The position numbers and the translations under genes were made by a program. Below are positions 44,001 through 50,741 of a stretch of 50,741 nt of DNA, piece after piece (within the stretch, counting starts at the first letter, position 1; each line of letters opens with the position of its first letter). The stretch spans positions 1 to 50,741 of the forward strand of contig JAALLE010000019.1 in assembly GCA_011087605.1 (NCBI GenBank), given 5' to 3'. The notes below the pieces were generated by a model. That model saw only the letters and a list, made by a program, of their open reading frames with translations. It made no database searches and had not been told where the DNA came from. The stretch comes from Hyphomicrobiales bacterium. Its GTDB lineage: Bacteria; Pseudomonadota; Alphaproteobacteria; Rhizobiales; Rhizobiaceae.

Positions 44001-44315
44001 GGAGCCTACAAGATCCACAAACATCACCGTCAAATGACGCCTTTCTGCTTCGGCTGATGATCCCGATGGTGCCGGTTCCGGCTGGGGCGCAATTTCCGGC
44101 ACTTCAGCCTGGGGCTGAATTGTGGGGATGTTCGGAGCAACATTCTGCTGGATGGATTGCGCAATTTTTCGGCGTGGTCCCAGGGGCAAACCAAGTTCCC
44201 GCAAGTCCTCCTCGGTCAGATGTTGCAGAGTATCAAAATCGATTTCCGCATCTTCAAAGGCGGTCGTATATTTTTCGAGTCCAAGCGCCCTTAGCCATTT
44301 AGCTATATCCGACAA
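41079..44315 (-). CDS. SAM-class III cyclase-AAA+-TPR signalling protein, second copy
   Basis: A 1078-residue paralogue of the 34758-38063 product. I choose TTG 44315 because GGGGAT lies 6 bases upstream and the protein then starts at the SAM domain (LSDIAKWLRALGLEKY read with initiator Met); the frame is open to 44363. Order: SAM (1-58), cyclase (about 90-265), AAA+ (GEAGIGKSRI near 315, LLVVFEDLHWIDP) and TPR region (about 680-1070). The cyclase keeps both metal Asp (MFVDLVGS, FMGDGVL), the Lys (FVAKFMGDG) and Asn/Arg in TPNLAARL. However, Ala occupies the purine-specifying position that is Asp or Thr in many cyclases (AVVGETPN). Base specificity is therefore uncertain. Confidence 0.88.
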   Translation of the reverse strand: MSDIAKWLRALGLEKYTTAFEDAEIDFDTLQHLTEEDLRELGLPLGPRRKIAQSIQQNVAPNIPTIQPQAEVPEIAPQPEPAPSGSSAEAERRHLTVMFVDLVGSTEMATKIDPEDMRTVITNYQNTIAGIVTRYEGFVAKFMGDGVLCYFGWPRAGEDDAERAVRAGLAMIEAVEDMTGPDGVPLSSRVGIATGVVIVGDLIGSGATQEAAVVGETPNLAARLQAIARPNQLVLPQVTQKILGDIFELEPIGKHQLKGLADPVEAYVVIGEIARESRFAARQLGELTPIVGREQELNLIHERWAKAKAGSGQMIVVTGEAGIGKSRITQAAIDAIANDEHLRITFQCSPYHADSAFYPIIQQMNLVTGIDSSDSVETKLNKLEQFLDKDVEIAPLMASLLGIEAQDRYPPLDLTPAQIRAQTMHALVNLLKNRSEPSPLLVVFEDLHWIDPTTLEFLDLFLDNIVNNSIFFLATARPTFEHGFGGHPIVSRTALNRLGEEQTLSIIKKTTGGKELPKEVLQIIINRTDGVPLFVEELTKAVLETGVLVEEGGAFVLSGALDTLAIPNTLHDSLMARLDRLQPIKEVAQAAACIGREFSHQLLAKISPLSDAELESALAGLISAELVYRRGLPPEATYLFKHALVRDAAYESLLKERRRKYHGLILDVLADDAKNAPELLAFHATQTDQTGRAVDLWSLAGSQAQAQPAYAEAISHIRSALDVMQPLLNQLEWRHKELRLLVQLAQIYVAKEGYQSSEAKEAFEKALQRIDIAENAELRVAIYYGTWIGPYIGGELYKSLDLSTKLVAEMKNESEPIPRLISHRMRAATLISMGKSTEALEDLNIAYEKYLSADLTDFSSKFAQDPGVQIWCYQLLALWMTGDEAEASKVADQALQRSREINHANTFCYAALHVVTLAIWQQDSDRVRSINEELRTLATEHDMVLWKTFSDIHNAIADCMEDQPDAHKNLVHALADYKESGCGLWLTFYLAEAAKHLLRINDLDAATETIGNAVNQALQSGETWALAEIHRVEAEIYMANDNLEEANVVLKMALSIAEAQQAPLLETRIRTLQQKMKP

Positions 44316-44553
44316 TCTCTGATCCCCATGCCCAAACAGAATGCCCAGCCCGGGCCCGTACAACGTCTTTTTATGTCGAAGACCTTATCCCAATTCGGCA
44401 AGCGGTCCTACCCAATTATTGGTTGGCGCTTTTCCGGTTGAGCCTTTGCTGGCAGATACATCACCTATTTCCATTTTGCCTCACATTGATGCATGTTTAA
44501 AAGTGTCGAACGGAAAGGATTGGGAAACATCCGCCGCTTGTGGGGAGATTAAT

Positions 44554-45876
44554 TTGCGCCGACCGAAAACTCAGTATGCCAAATGTGGAGATCTCAATAT
44601 AGCTTACCAGGTTTTGGGAGATGGTCCGGTTGATCTGTTATATGCTCAGGGCTGGCTTACCAATATCGAATATGCCTGGGAAAGCCCCGACTATGCCCGG
44701 TATCTGACGAAGCTCAGCCGTTTTTCACGGGTGATATTTTTTGATAAACGCGGCACCGGAATGTCTGACCGGGACGTCGGAGTGGCCACCCTAGAAGAGC
44801 GCTCCGAAGACATACACGCTGTGTTGGATGCCGTTGGATCAACAAAGGCAGCCTTGTTTGGGGTCAGCGAGGGTGGGGCAATCTGCTCGGTCTTTGCCGC
44901 GACCTATCCGGAGCGGGTCAGCCACCTGATTCTGAACGGCAGCAGGCCGCGATATAAGTGGGCCCCGGATTTCCCCAATGGCATGAGTCCGGATGAAATA
45001 AAATCCGAGTTACGCAAATTAGTAAACAACTGGGGCGAGCCCTTTCCGCTTACCACTGGGGCACCAAGTGTTGCAGATGACCCGGCAGCGGCTGAATGGT
45101 TTGCAGCTTATCTTCGGTTTGCTGCCAGCCCCCGTGCTGCAGAACAAATTACCCGGATGAATTACGACATTGATTACCGTGACGTGTTGCCGGCCATTCA
45201 CGTGCCAACCCTCGTCGTGCACCGTGAGGGAGATCAATGGTGTCCGGTCGAACACGCGCATTATCTGGCTGAAAAGATACCGTCAGCAGAGTTGCGCATT
45301 ATCCCCGGCGAAGACCACCTGGCTTGGTATGGCGATCAGGACAGATTGGTGGCTGAAATCAAGGAATTCCTGACCGGGGAAGTCGCCGTCGCATCCGTAG
45401 AACGGGCGCTGTTGACCGTTGCGTTTATCGACATTGTGGATTCAACCGATCGTCTGGCAATAATGGGCGACGAACGGTGGAAGGGGCTGCTCGAACAGTT
45501 GGATTTCGACGTGGACCGTCGCATTGGTTCCTTTGGCGGGCAGCGGGTTAAACATACCGGCGATGGGTATTTGTTGTCGTTCAGCGGCCCCACGAGCGCG
45601 ATCGAATGCGTCAAGGCAATCAGTGCTGACATTGAACGTCATGGACTGAGCTGCAAGACAGGCATTCACACCGGCGAGTGCGAACGGCGTGGCGATGATC
45701 TCAGCGGCATGGCTGTCCATATTGCAGCGCGGCTTATGGATCGTGCCGAACCGGGGTCGATTGCGAGTTCGCAGACGGTAAAAGATCTGGTAATCGGATC
45801 GGGGCTTGATTTTGCACCGCTGGGAGCGTGCAAACTAAAAGGTGTACCCGGTGACTGGCAGCTATATTCCGTTTGA
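44554..45876 (+). CDS. Alpha/beta hydrolase-adenylate cyclase fusion protein
   Basis: A 440-residue fusion. Residues 1-265 are an alpha/beta hydrolase with the elbow FGVSEGGAI (Ser near 105), an Asp in LVVHREGDQWCP and the His in PGEDHLAWYG. Residues about 285-440 are a class III cyclase with both metal Asp (FIDIVDST, HTGDGYL), Lys in RVKHTGDG and Asp in DLSGMAVH, but His replaces the usual Asn in VHIAARL. I choose TTG 44554, which has GGGGAG 6 bases upstream and makes the protein begin RRPKTQYAKCGD as relatives do; the longer frame to 44341 has no homology. It is divergent from a cyclase that also seems to use TTG. Confidence 0.85.
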   Translation: MRRPKTQYAKCGDLNIAYQVLGDGPVDLLYAQGWLTNIEYAWESPDYARYLTKLSRFSRVIFFDKRGTGMSDRDVGVATLEERSEDIHAVLDAVGSTKAALFGVSEGGAICSVFAATYPERVSHLILNGSRPRYKWAPDFPNGMSPDEIKSELRKLVNNWGEPFPLTTGAPSVADDPAAAEWFAAYLRFAASPRAAEQITRMNYDIDYRDVLPAIHVPTLVVHREGDQWCPVEHAHYLAEKIPSAELRIIPGEDHLAWYGDQDRLVAEIKEFLTGEVAVASVERALLTVAFIDIVDSTDRLAIMGDERWKGLLEQLDFDVDRRIGSFGGQRVKHTGDGYLLSFSGPTSAIECVKAISADIERHGLSCKTGIHTGECERRGDDLSGMAVHIAARLMDRAEPGSIASSQTVKDLVIGSGLDFAPLGACKLKGVPGDWQLYSV

Positions 45877-45928
45877 TCCTAGCTCAGCACCACCTGTTGG
45901 CAGGCTTAAACCTTACGATTTGCTCACT

Positions 45929-47668
45929 TCAATCGGGCAAGCCAGCTCGGCGTAGTCCATCGGCTAAATGTTCCCAGTCGGACTCATGCCGCCACAACTT
46001 CCTGTAATCCGCGGCGAGTGTTGTCAACGAGTTCTCGACAACATCAATACCACGACTGTTCAATTCCTGACGCCGATGGTTGATGAAAGATGCAAGAGCC
46101 GTCGCCGCTTCAGACTGATGATGGGCTTGTGCCTGAGCGGCAGCAAGAAAAGCGTGAGCCACCGAATTGAGCAGGGCATTACCTACCAACGTGCGTACCG
46201 CGTCATCATACCGCTGCAGGCAAAAACATATTTGTCCGAAGATCCACTGCAGAGACGGTGCATGAAGCGGGTCCAGTTGCATCGCTTTTTGCACAACCTG
46301 ATAGGCTCTTTCATGCTTGCCCAACAGCATAAAGCCATATCCGCACCAAGCCATGGATTCTGCTTCGTTGACGATTTGCGACAACGTTTTTTCAAACTGT
46401 ATTTCAGCGTCTTCCCACATTCCCTCACACAGATATGCAAATCCCAGCTGGTCTTGAATGTAAACGTCATTGGCATCCAGCTTTACGCCGATCTTGGAAA
46501 GCCGCCAGGATTCAGAAGATTCACTTCCGGTTGCCAATCCAAGCATCATGTCTACCACGTAAGTATCGGCCAGATACATATGAACCCGGGCATGGCGCGG
46601 GTCGAGTTTCAATGCTCTTTCAAGTAGTTGTCGGGCTTTGAGATTGTCTTCCGCCGATAGACTGTCACGTAGTGACTTGGCCCTCAGCATCAGCTCATGA
46701 GCTTTCATACTGCCTGTAGGTTTTCGTGAAGCCTGCTCTGCAACATCTTCCTGCACTCGACCCGGCAACACAGCGACGATGCTTTGGGTGACTTCGTCCT
46801 GAACCGCAAAAATGTCTTGCAGTTCGCGGTCATAGCGTTCGGCCCAAAGATGGTTGCCGGTTTCCGTATCAACCAATTGGGCCGTAATTCGCGCCCGGTT
46901 ACCTGACGTGCGCACGCTGCCCTCAACGATGTAGTGAGCGCCGAGTTTTTTGCCAATCTGCTTAGCATCGGTTTTTTCACCTTTGAAGGTGAACGAGGAG
47001 TTGCGGGCAATCACGTTCACAGTGCGGAAACGTGAAAGCTGGGTGATGATGTCTTCGCTTATCCCGTCAGAAAAATATTCCTGCTCTGAATCGCCCGACA
47101 TATTGGTAAAGGCCAGGACCGCGATGGTCGGTTTTTCAGACGAACCTATTTGAGTTGAGGCTGGCTGGCCGTCAGAATGGGGCCATCGATAGACCTGCAA
47201 TGGTTCGGAGATGTTCTTTACTTCATGTCGGCCCCCGTCACCAAAATTGTCTTCAAGGCGGTTGCCAAGGCTTTCAAGTACAATTGAGGAAATACAAATG
47301 CCACCCGGCTCTGCCAGCGACTCCAGACGGGCGGCTATGTTGACACCATCACCAAATATATCCCCGTCCTGATGAATGATATCACCCAGATTGATACCTA
47401 TGCGAAACTGCAGATGATTATCGCCATTCCCAATGTGTTTTTGCCATGAGATTGCGCAACTCACTGCGTCGACCACACTGCCGAATTCGGCGAGAATGCC
47501 GTCGCCCATCAGCTTTACCACCCGGCCACTATGATCTGTGATCAGCGGTTGTATCGAGTTTTCGATTAGATTGGATAGAGCATTCAGAGTGCCAGATTCA
47601 TCGGCAGCCATGAGTTTGGAATATCCAACTACATCGGCAGCCAAAATTGCGGCAAGTCTGCGTTTCAC
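45929..47668 (-). CDS. Class III adenylate cyclase with TolB-like and TPR domains
   Basis: A 579-residue soluble protein common in Rhizobiales. The N-terminal cyclase (1-165) has every expected catalytic residue: metal Asp in LAADVVGYS and LMGDGIL, Lys in VVKLMGDG, Asp in DIFGDGVN, and Asn/Arg in VNIAARL. Next is a TolB-N/FlgO-like domain (about 185-300; IAVLAFTNMSGDSEQEYFSD, YIVEGSVR, DTETGNHLWAERYDR), then TPR-like repeats to the C-terminus. It is the best candidate in the window for an active cAMP producer. ATG 47668; it converges with the hydrolase-cyclase gene. Confidence 0.92.
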   Translation of the reverse strand: MKRRLAAILAADVVGYSKLMAADESGTLNALSNLIENSIQPLITDHSGRVVKLMGDGILAEFGSVVDAVSCAISWQKHIGNGDNHLQFRIGINLGDIIHQDGDIFGDGVNIAARLESLAEPGGICISSIVLESLGNRLEDNFGDGGRHEVKNISEPLQVYRWPHSDGQPASTQIGSSEKPTIAVLAFTNMSGDSEQEYFSDGISEDIITQLSRFRTVNVIARNSSFTFKGEKTDAKQIGKKLGAHYIVEGSVRTSGNRARITAQLVDTETGNHLWAERYDRELQDIFAVQDEVTQSIVAVLPGRVQEDVAEQASRKPTGSMKAHELMLRAKSLRDSLSAEDNLKARQLLERALKLDPRHARVHMYLADTYVVDMMLGLATGSESSESWRLSKIGVKLDANDVYIQDQLGFAYLCEGMWEDAEIQFEKTLSQIVNEAESMAWCGYGFMLLGKHERAYQVVQKAMQLDPLHAPSLQWIFGQICFCLQRYDDAVRTLVGNALLNSVAHAFLAAAQAQAHHQSEAATALASFINHRRQELNSRGIDVVENSLTTLAADYRKLWRHESDWEHLADGLRRAGLPD

Positions 47669-47824
47669 CGGTATTCCTCCCAGTCGGAAACTCTAGCTTT
47701 CCAAACATCGAAAATCTACCGGCACGCTGTTGCATATGGCAACTAAATGCGGGTCGTCAGGACGGCTGACAGGCAGATTCGCACCGATCGGACTACGGGT
47801 AAGGGAATATTGGCGATCTCTGCC

Positions 47825-48454
47825 CTATCCAGTTGGCATTTCGCCAACCTTTTTGGGGACATGGTAACCGGCCTGAACCGCCGATCTTTGTGCAATTTGC
47901 TGGAACCACCTGTGCACGTTGGGATAGTCCGCCAGATCAATGGTTTGCCACTCATACCGTGATATCCAGGGCCAGCAGGCCATGTCGACAATCGAGTATT
48001 CATCCAAAATGTACTCTCGGCCTTCAAGACGCTTGTCCAACACCGAATAGAGCCTTTTGGTTTCGGTCAAAAACCGCTCTTCTGCATAGGGCGCATTGCC
48101 CGGATTGAAGTGAACATAGTGGTGGGTTTGACCCAGCATCGGCCCAAGACCCCCCATCTGCCACATCAACCATTCGTTGGCCTCAGCACGCTTGAGTGGA
48201 TCGGTAGGAATGAATTTCCCATATTTTTCAGCAAGATAAATAAGGATAGCGCCTGATTCCATCAGCGTCAGTCCATTTTCCTGATCAACAATCGCGGGTA
48301 TTTTGTTGTTGGGACTGATGGCAAGGAATTCTGGAGTTTTCTGATCGCCCTGACCTATATTGATCGCATGGACAGTATAGTCGATGCCGAGCTCTTCAAG
48401 CATGATGGAAACCTTGCGGCCGTTCGGGGTGGTCCAGGTGTAGAGGTCGATCAT
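47825..48454 (-). CDS. Glutathione S-transferase (YfcG/YghU-like)
   Basis: A 209-residue protein with a thioredoxin-like N-terminal domain and a helical C-terminal domain. The start MIDLYTWTTPNGRKVSIML and the segment ISPNNKIPAIVD are typical of Nu-class bacterial transferases. The glutathione gamma-glutamyl contact lies in MESGAILIYLAEKYG. The C-terminal domain has the N-capping motif region YSIVDMACWPW. Relatives have disulfide reductase or peroxidase activity. It is a single gene. The 156 bases to the upstream cyclase show nothing definite. Confidence 0.92.
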   Translation of the reverse strand: MIDLYTWTTPNGRKVSIMLEELGIDYTVHAINIGQGDQKTPEFLAISPNNKIPAIVDQENGLTLMESGAILIYLAEKYGKFIPTDPLKRAEANEWLMWQMGGLGPMLGQTHHYVHFNPGNAPYAEERFLTETKRLYSVLDKRLEGREYILDEYSIVDMACWPWISRYEWQTIDLADYPNVHRWFQQIAQRSAVQAGYHVPKKVGEMPTG

Positions 48455-48558
48455 CGTTTTACTCCGGTATTGATTAGCTATGCCGATGTGGCATTTTGTT
48501 GGTCGCGTTCATTTGGGCGCCTGATTTCTAAAAGGCAAGCTGTTCTCAGATGGGCAGG

Positions 48559-49443
48559 TCAGGACTTTGGCAGGTATTGAACATAGGCTTCCAATGCTTC
48601 TTCTAGGCTACGCGAAGCATCCATGTCTGCCCTTGTTTCCTCGGCATAGGGTGTCTGTTCCAATATTCTAAATATATCGGCGGCGCCCTTATGAAAGTCT
48701 GGCGTAACACCTGCCTGTTCAAACGTTGCCGCAATCTCTTCCATCTCTCCGACCCAGCGGGCTGAATCTGCTGGCAAAAAGGGAATTCGCGCGCGCATTG
48801 CCATAAGAGTTGCGTTCTGACTGTGTTCGAGTTCCGCAATCAGTGTATCGCGAACGCCCAAACGTTGTGCGGCCATCATCAGTGCGGTTTGCAAGGTCCA
48901 CGTCCCTTTTGTCATTGCGGCATATACCATCTTGACCGCAGAAGCCTCACCGACATTGCCTCCGGCCTGTAACACCTGAAATCCCTTGCCGTTAAGCTCT
49001 AACATTGGCTGAACATCGGGTCCGGATACGTAAAATCGAGGCCCTGCGCCCTTTCCCGGTGTGGCTCCAATGATTCCGGCGTCGATGAACGTCGCACCAC
49101 TTTCAGTTATGGTTCTGCCAACGGCCTGCGCGGTCTCAGGTGAGATCGCATTGCAGTCAACATAGACCGGCTTTCGATCCTGCTGGGCCATTTCGTCTGC
49201 AATGTCCCGAGCAAGAGTTGGTGCTGAAGCAGGAGGAAGGATAGATAGGATCAAGTCTGCCTGCGAAATAATTTCGCTGATTGCCCCGACGTCCTCCAGC
49301 CCGCCAGCCTGTGCCAGGTTTTTGGAATGCGAGCTTCGTCCAGTCAGGTTTGTGACCACGCGATATCCGTGATCGCGCAAAGCCCGGCCAACGGCGTGCC
49401 CCATATCGCCGGGCATCAATACCGCAATAGTACCAACAGACAT
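48559..49443 (-). CDS. NAD(P)-dependent oxidoreductase, beta-hydroxyacid dehydrogenase type with DUF1932
   Basis: A 294-residue dehydrogenase. The N-terminal Rossmann domain has IAVLMPGDMGHAVGRAL, and the family segment DCNAISPETA follows. The substrate motif region IGATPGKGAGPRFYVSG and the helical C-terminal DUF1932-like part (SAVKMVYAAMTKGTW) match 6-phosphogluconate and 3-hydroxyisobutyrate dehydrogenase-like proteins. Start ATG 49443 has AAAGGA upstream; the frame is open to 49740 but the added 99 residues are not protein-like. It is divergent from the aspartate dehydrogenase-like gene, and the two may act in one pathway. Confidence 0.88.
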   Translation of the reverse strand: MSVGTIAVLMPGDMGHAVGRALRDHGYRVVTNLTGRSSHSKNLAQAGGLEDVGAISEIISQADLILSILPPASAPTLARDIADEMAQQDRKPVYVDCNAISPETAQAVGRTITESGATFIDAGIIGATPGKGAGPRFYVSGPDVQPMLELNGKGFQVLQAGGNVGEASAVKMVYAAMTKGTWTLQTALMMAAQRLGVRDTLIAELEHSQNATLMAMRARIPFLPADSARWVGEMEEIAATFEQAGVTPDFHKGAADIFRILEQTPYAEETRADMDASRSLEEALEAYVQYLPKS

Positions 49444-49548
49444 GGAGTATTTCCTTTGAATATGAGTCAATTGCAATATCAACAATTGCAACGGTCGATT
49501 AATCCCTGCAACCTGCTTGTTCGTCAGCATGCTGCAATCAACAATTAG

Positions 49549-50397
49549 ATGAGACCGTGTATGAACCACAATGCCATGGATGAGAAAACACCCATAAATC
49601 TCGCAATAGCCGGTCTTGGCGCCATCGGCATGGCGGTTGCCCGACGGATTGACGGAGGTGAAGTTGATGGCGTCCGATTGGCTGCGGTGTCTGCTGCAAA
49701 TTTGGATCGAGCGAAAGGACGTGTCGCAGATTTTGTGCATCCGCCTGCGGTTTTGCCGCTTTCTGAACTGCTCGACAACGCAGATGTGATTGTTGAGTGC
49801 GCACCATCGGCTGCGTTTGCTGAATTGGCTGAACCGGTACTTTCAAGGGGCCTGTGCCTTATGCCGCTTTCAGTCGGTGCGCTGTTGGAACGGACGGATC
49901 TTGTTGACCTGGCAAAGCGTAATGGTGGGCGGATCATCGTTCCAACCGGTGCGCTGATAGGGCTGGATACGGTTCGCGCCATGGCCGTTGGGAAAATTCG
50001 ATCCGTAACCCTTGAAACGCGAAAACCACCGGCTGGCCTGGCAGGTGCGCCGCATTTGGTGAACAATAATATTGATATCAGTGAATTATCAGAACCGCTT
50101 TGTGTTCTGCGAGGATCAGCTCGCGAAGCAGCCAGAGGATTTCCGGCAAATGTCAACGTGGCCGCTGCTCTGGCGCTTGCCGGTATTGGCCCTGAAGATA
50201 CGCGCGTTGAAATCTGGGCCGATCCAACCATTGATCGGAATATGCAAACTGTACGGATCGAGTCCGATGCTGGTGAGGCGACCATGATGATGAAAAACAT
50301 TCCCTCTGACGAAAATCCCAAAACCGGACGCATTGTTGCAAACAGCGTTGTTGCCACGCTGCAACGCCTGACTGCGACACTGACTGCAGGAACCTGA
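49549..50397 (+). CDS. Aspartate dehydrogenase-like protein (NadX family)
   Basis: A 282-residue protein with an N-terminal Rossmann fold (NLAIAGLGAIGMAVARRI) and the aspartate dehydrogenase C-terminal domain (FPANVNVAAALALAGIG, then SDENPKTGR). The enzyme oxidises L-aspartate to iminoaspartate with NAD(P). The catalytic His that I expect in a RNxH-type stretch appears as Gln in DRNMQTVRIE, so activity or substrate may differ. The start could be ATG 49549, 49561 or 49576, and none has a strong ribosome-binding site. It lies upstream of a TctC receptor gene and divergent from another dehydrogenase. Confidence 0.82.
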   Translation: MRPCMNHNAMDEKTPINLAIAGLGAIGMAVARRIDGGEVDGVRLAAVSAANLDRAKGRVADFVHPPAVLPLSELLDNADVIVECAPSAAFAELAEPVLSRGLCLMPLSVGALLERTDLVDLAKRNGGRIIVPTGALIGLDTVRAMAVGKIRSVTLETRKPPAGLAGAPHLVNNNIDISELSEPLCVLRGSAREAARGFPANVNVAAALALAGIGPEDTRVEIWADPTIDRNMQTVRIESDAGEATMMMKNIPSDENPKTGRIVANSVVATLQRLTATLTAGT

Positions 50398-50529
50398 TCA
50401 AGTCATGATCGGCCGTATCTGTCCGGTCAGAAACGGGTTTTTCAAATGAGCTCATCGGGCGCTTGACCTCGCGTGAGACCGGGTTACCATCAACGCTTCA
50501 AGAAAATTCAATTCCGGGAGAAGAATATT

Positions 50530-50739
50530 ATGAAACTGGGCAAGACAATATTGGGCGCACTTGCACTGGGGGCAGCATCGTTGATGACAAGCACCGCAAG
50601 TGCCGCAGACATTCCCTGCAGCACGGCAAAACTGATTGTTCCATGGGCACCGGGCGGTGGCACGCACATCATTTTTTCGATCTTTGAAGGTAACTACTCA
50701 GCTACCCTATTTCTGCTGCCATTAGGTGCGACAATTTGA
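50530..50739 (+). pseudogene. TctC/Bug-type tricarboxylate transporter receptor, 5' fragment cut by insertion
   Basis: ATG 50530, behind GGGAGAAG, begins a signal peptide (MKLGKTILGALALGAASL, cleavage near ASAA-DIP). It is followed by the family-typical KLIVPWAPGGGTHIIF. From 50690 the sequence no longer fits: it matches an inverted copy of the left window edge (GTAACTACTCAGCTACCCT) and the frame stops at 50737-50739. Intact receptors are about 320 residues, so only about 53 remain. They bind carboxylates for TctAB-type transporters; genes for the membrane subunits would lie beyond the window. Confidence 0.7.
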
Positions 50740-50741
50740 TT
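50690..50741. mobile_element. Putative insertion-sequence end interrupting the TctC gene
   Basis: GTAACTACTCAGCTACCCT (50690-50708) is an inverted near-copy (17/19) of bases 33-51. It begins exactly where the TctC coding sequence stops making sense. The terminal GTAA fits IS66-type ends. The element would continue to the right beyond the window. The sequences inward of the two ends differ, as expected for opposite ends of one element. Confidence 0.5.

Noticed and set aside
44341-44553. N-terminal extension of the hydrolase-cyclase fusion
   Set aside because: These 71 codons overlap the divergent gene's leader, show no homology and lack a ribosome-binding site.
49444-49740. 99-residue extension of the DUF1932 dehydrogenase
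   Set aside because: The composition is not protein-like, it overlaps the divergent gene's start, and ATG 49443 has a ribosome-binding site directly before the Rossmann fold.
1-50741. Reassignment of TAG to an amino acid
   Set aside because: TAG is the natural stop of at least the reductase (952), the desaturase (3167), the SDR (26607) and the ACP (26975), so it is a normal terminator here.

Overview
The window looks like an alphaproteobacterial chromosome, probably of the order Hyphomicrobiales (Rhizobiales). This is inferred from family content: UgpC/MalK-type sugar ABC systems, several class III cyclases fused to AAA+ and TPR modules, a Cache-GGDEF-EAL protein, a DUF899 protein and a TctC-type receptor. 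Base composition looks close to half G+C by eye. No rRNA, tRNA or CRISPR array was seen. Most genes sit in tight operons with 1-8 base overlaps.

Region 1 (about 1-15250) is a sugar uptake and catabolism locus built on two divergent arms. The leftward arm (8673 to 124) encodes, in transcription order, a Gfo/Idh oxidoreductase, a TIM-barrel sugar epimerase broken by an in-frame TAG, an alpha/beta hydrolase, a ribulose-phosphate 3-epimerase-family protein, a ROK kinase, a fatty acid hydroxylase-type membrane protein, two aldo/keto reductases and a fuconolactonase-type amidohydrolase. The rightward arm (8894 to 15249) encodes a cupin phosphoglucose isomerase, a GntR/FCD regulator with its own promoter and palindrome, and a binding protein, two permeases and an ATPase. 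Both permeases carry an extra pair of membrane helices. The arms suggest uptake of an aldose or deoxysugar, oxidation to a lactone and acid, and a phosphorylated branch toward fructose 6-phosphate.

Region 2 (15251-22122) holds a DUF899 thioredoxin-like protein, a Cache-GGDEF-EAL c-di-GMP enzyme, an ECF sigma factor followed by a membrane-anchored VWA protein, and a RhtB exporter.

Region 3 (22277-34704) is a compact polyketide-type biosynthetic operon. It starts with a patatin-fold protein whose catalytic Ser and Asp both look replaced and which also carries an in-frame TAG. Two small helical proteins follow, then an adenylate-forming ligase, an SDR, a free ACP, a 2073-residue KS-AT-DH-KR-ACP-TE megasynthase, a type II thioesterase and a 4'-phosphopantetheinyl transferase. 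From the ligase onward most junctions are overlapping. The megasynthase thioesterase has Cys where Ser is usual.

Region 4 (34758-47668) is a nucleotide-signalling island. It has two SAM-cyclase-AAA+-TPR proteins, an alpha/beta hydrolase-cyclase fusion and a cyclase-TolB-like-TPR protein. Among them lie a Crp-family regulator with a canonical cyclic-nucleotide phosphate-binding cassette and a thiamine-diphosphate enzyme.

Region 5 (47825-50741) has a glutathione transferase, a beta-hydroxyacid dehydrogenase-like protein, an aspartate dehydrogenase-like protein and the 5' end of a TctC receptor gene. The TctC gene is cut by a sequence starting GTAACTAC. Its inverted counterpart lies at bases 33-51, so both window edges probably lie inside copies of one insertion sequence.
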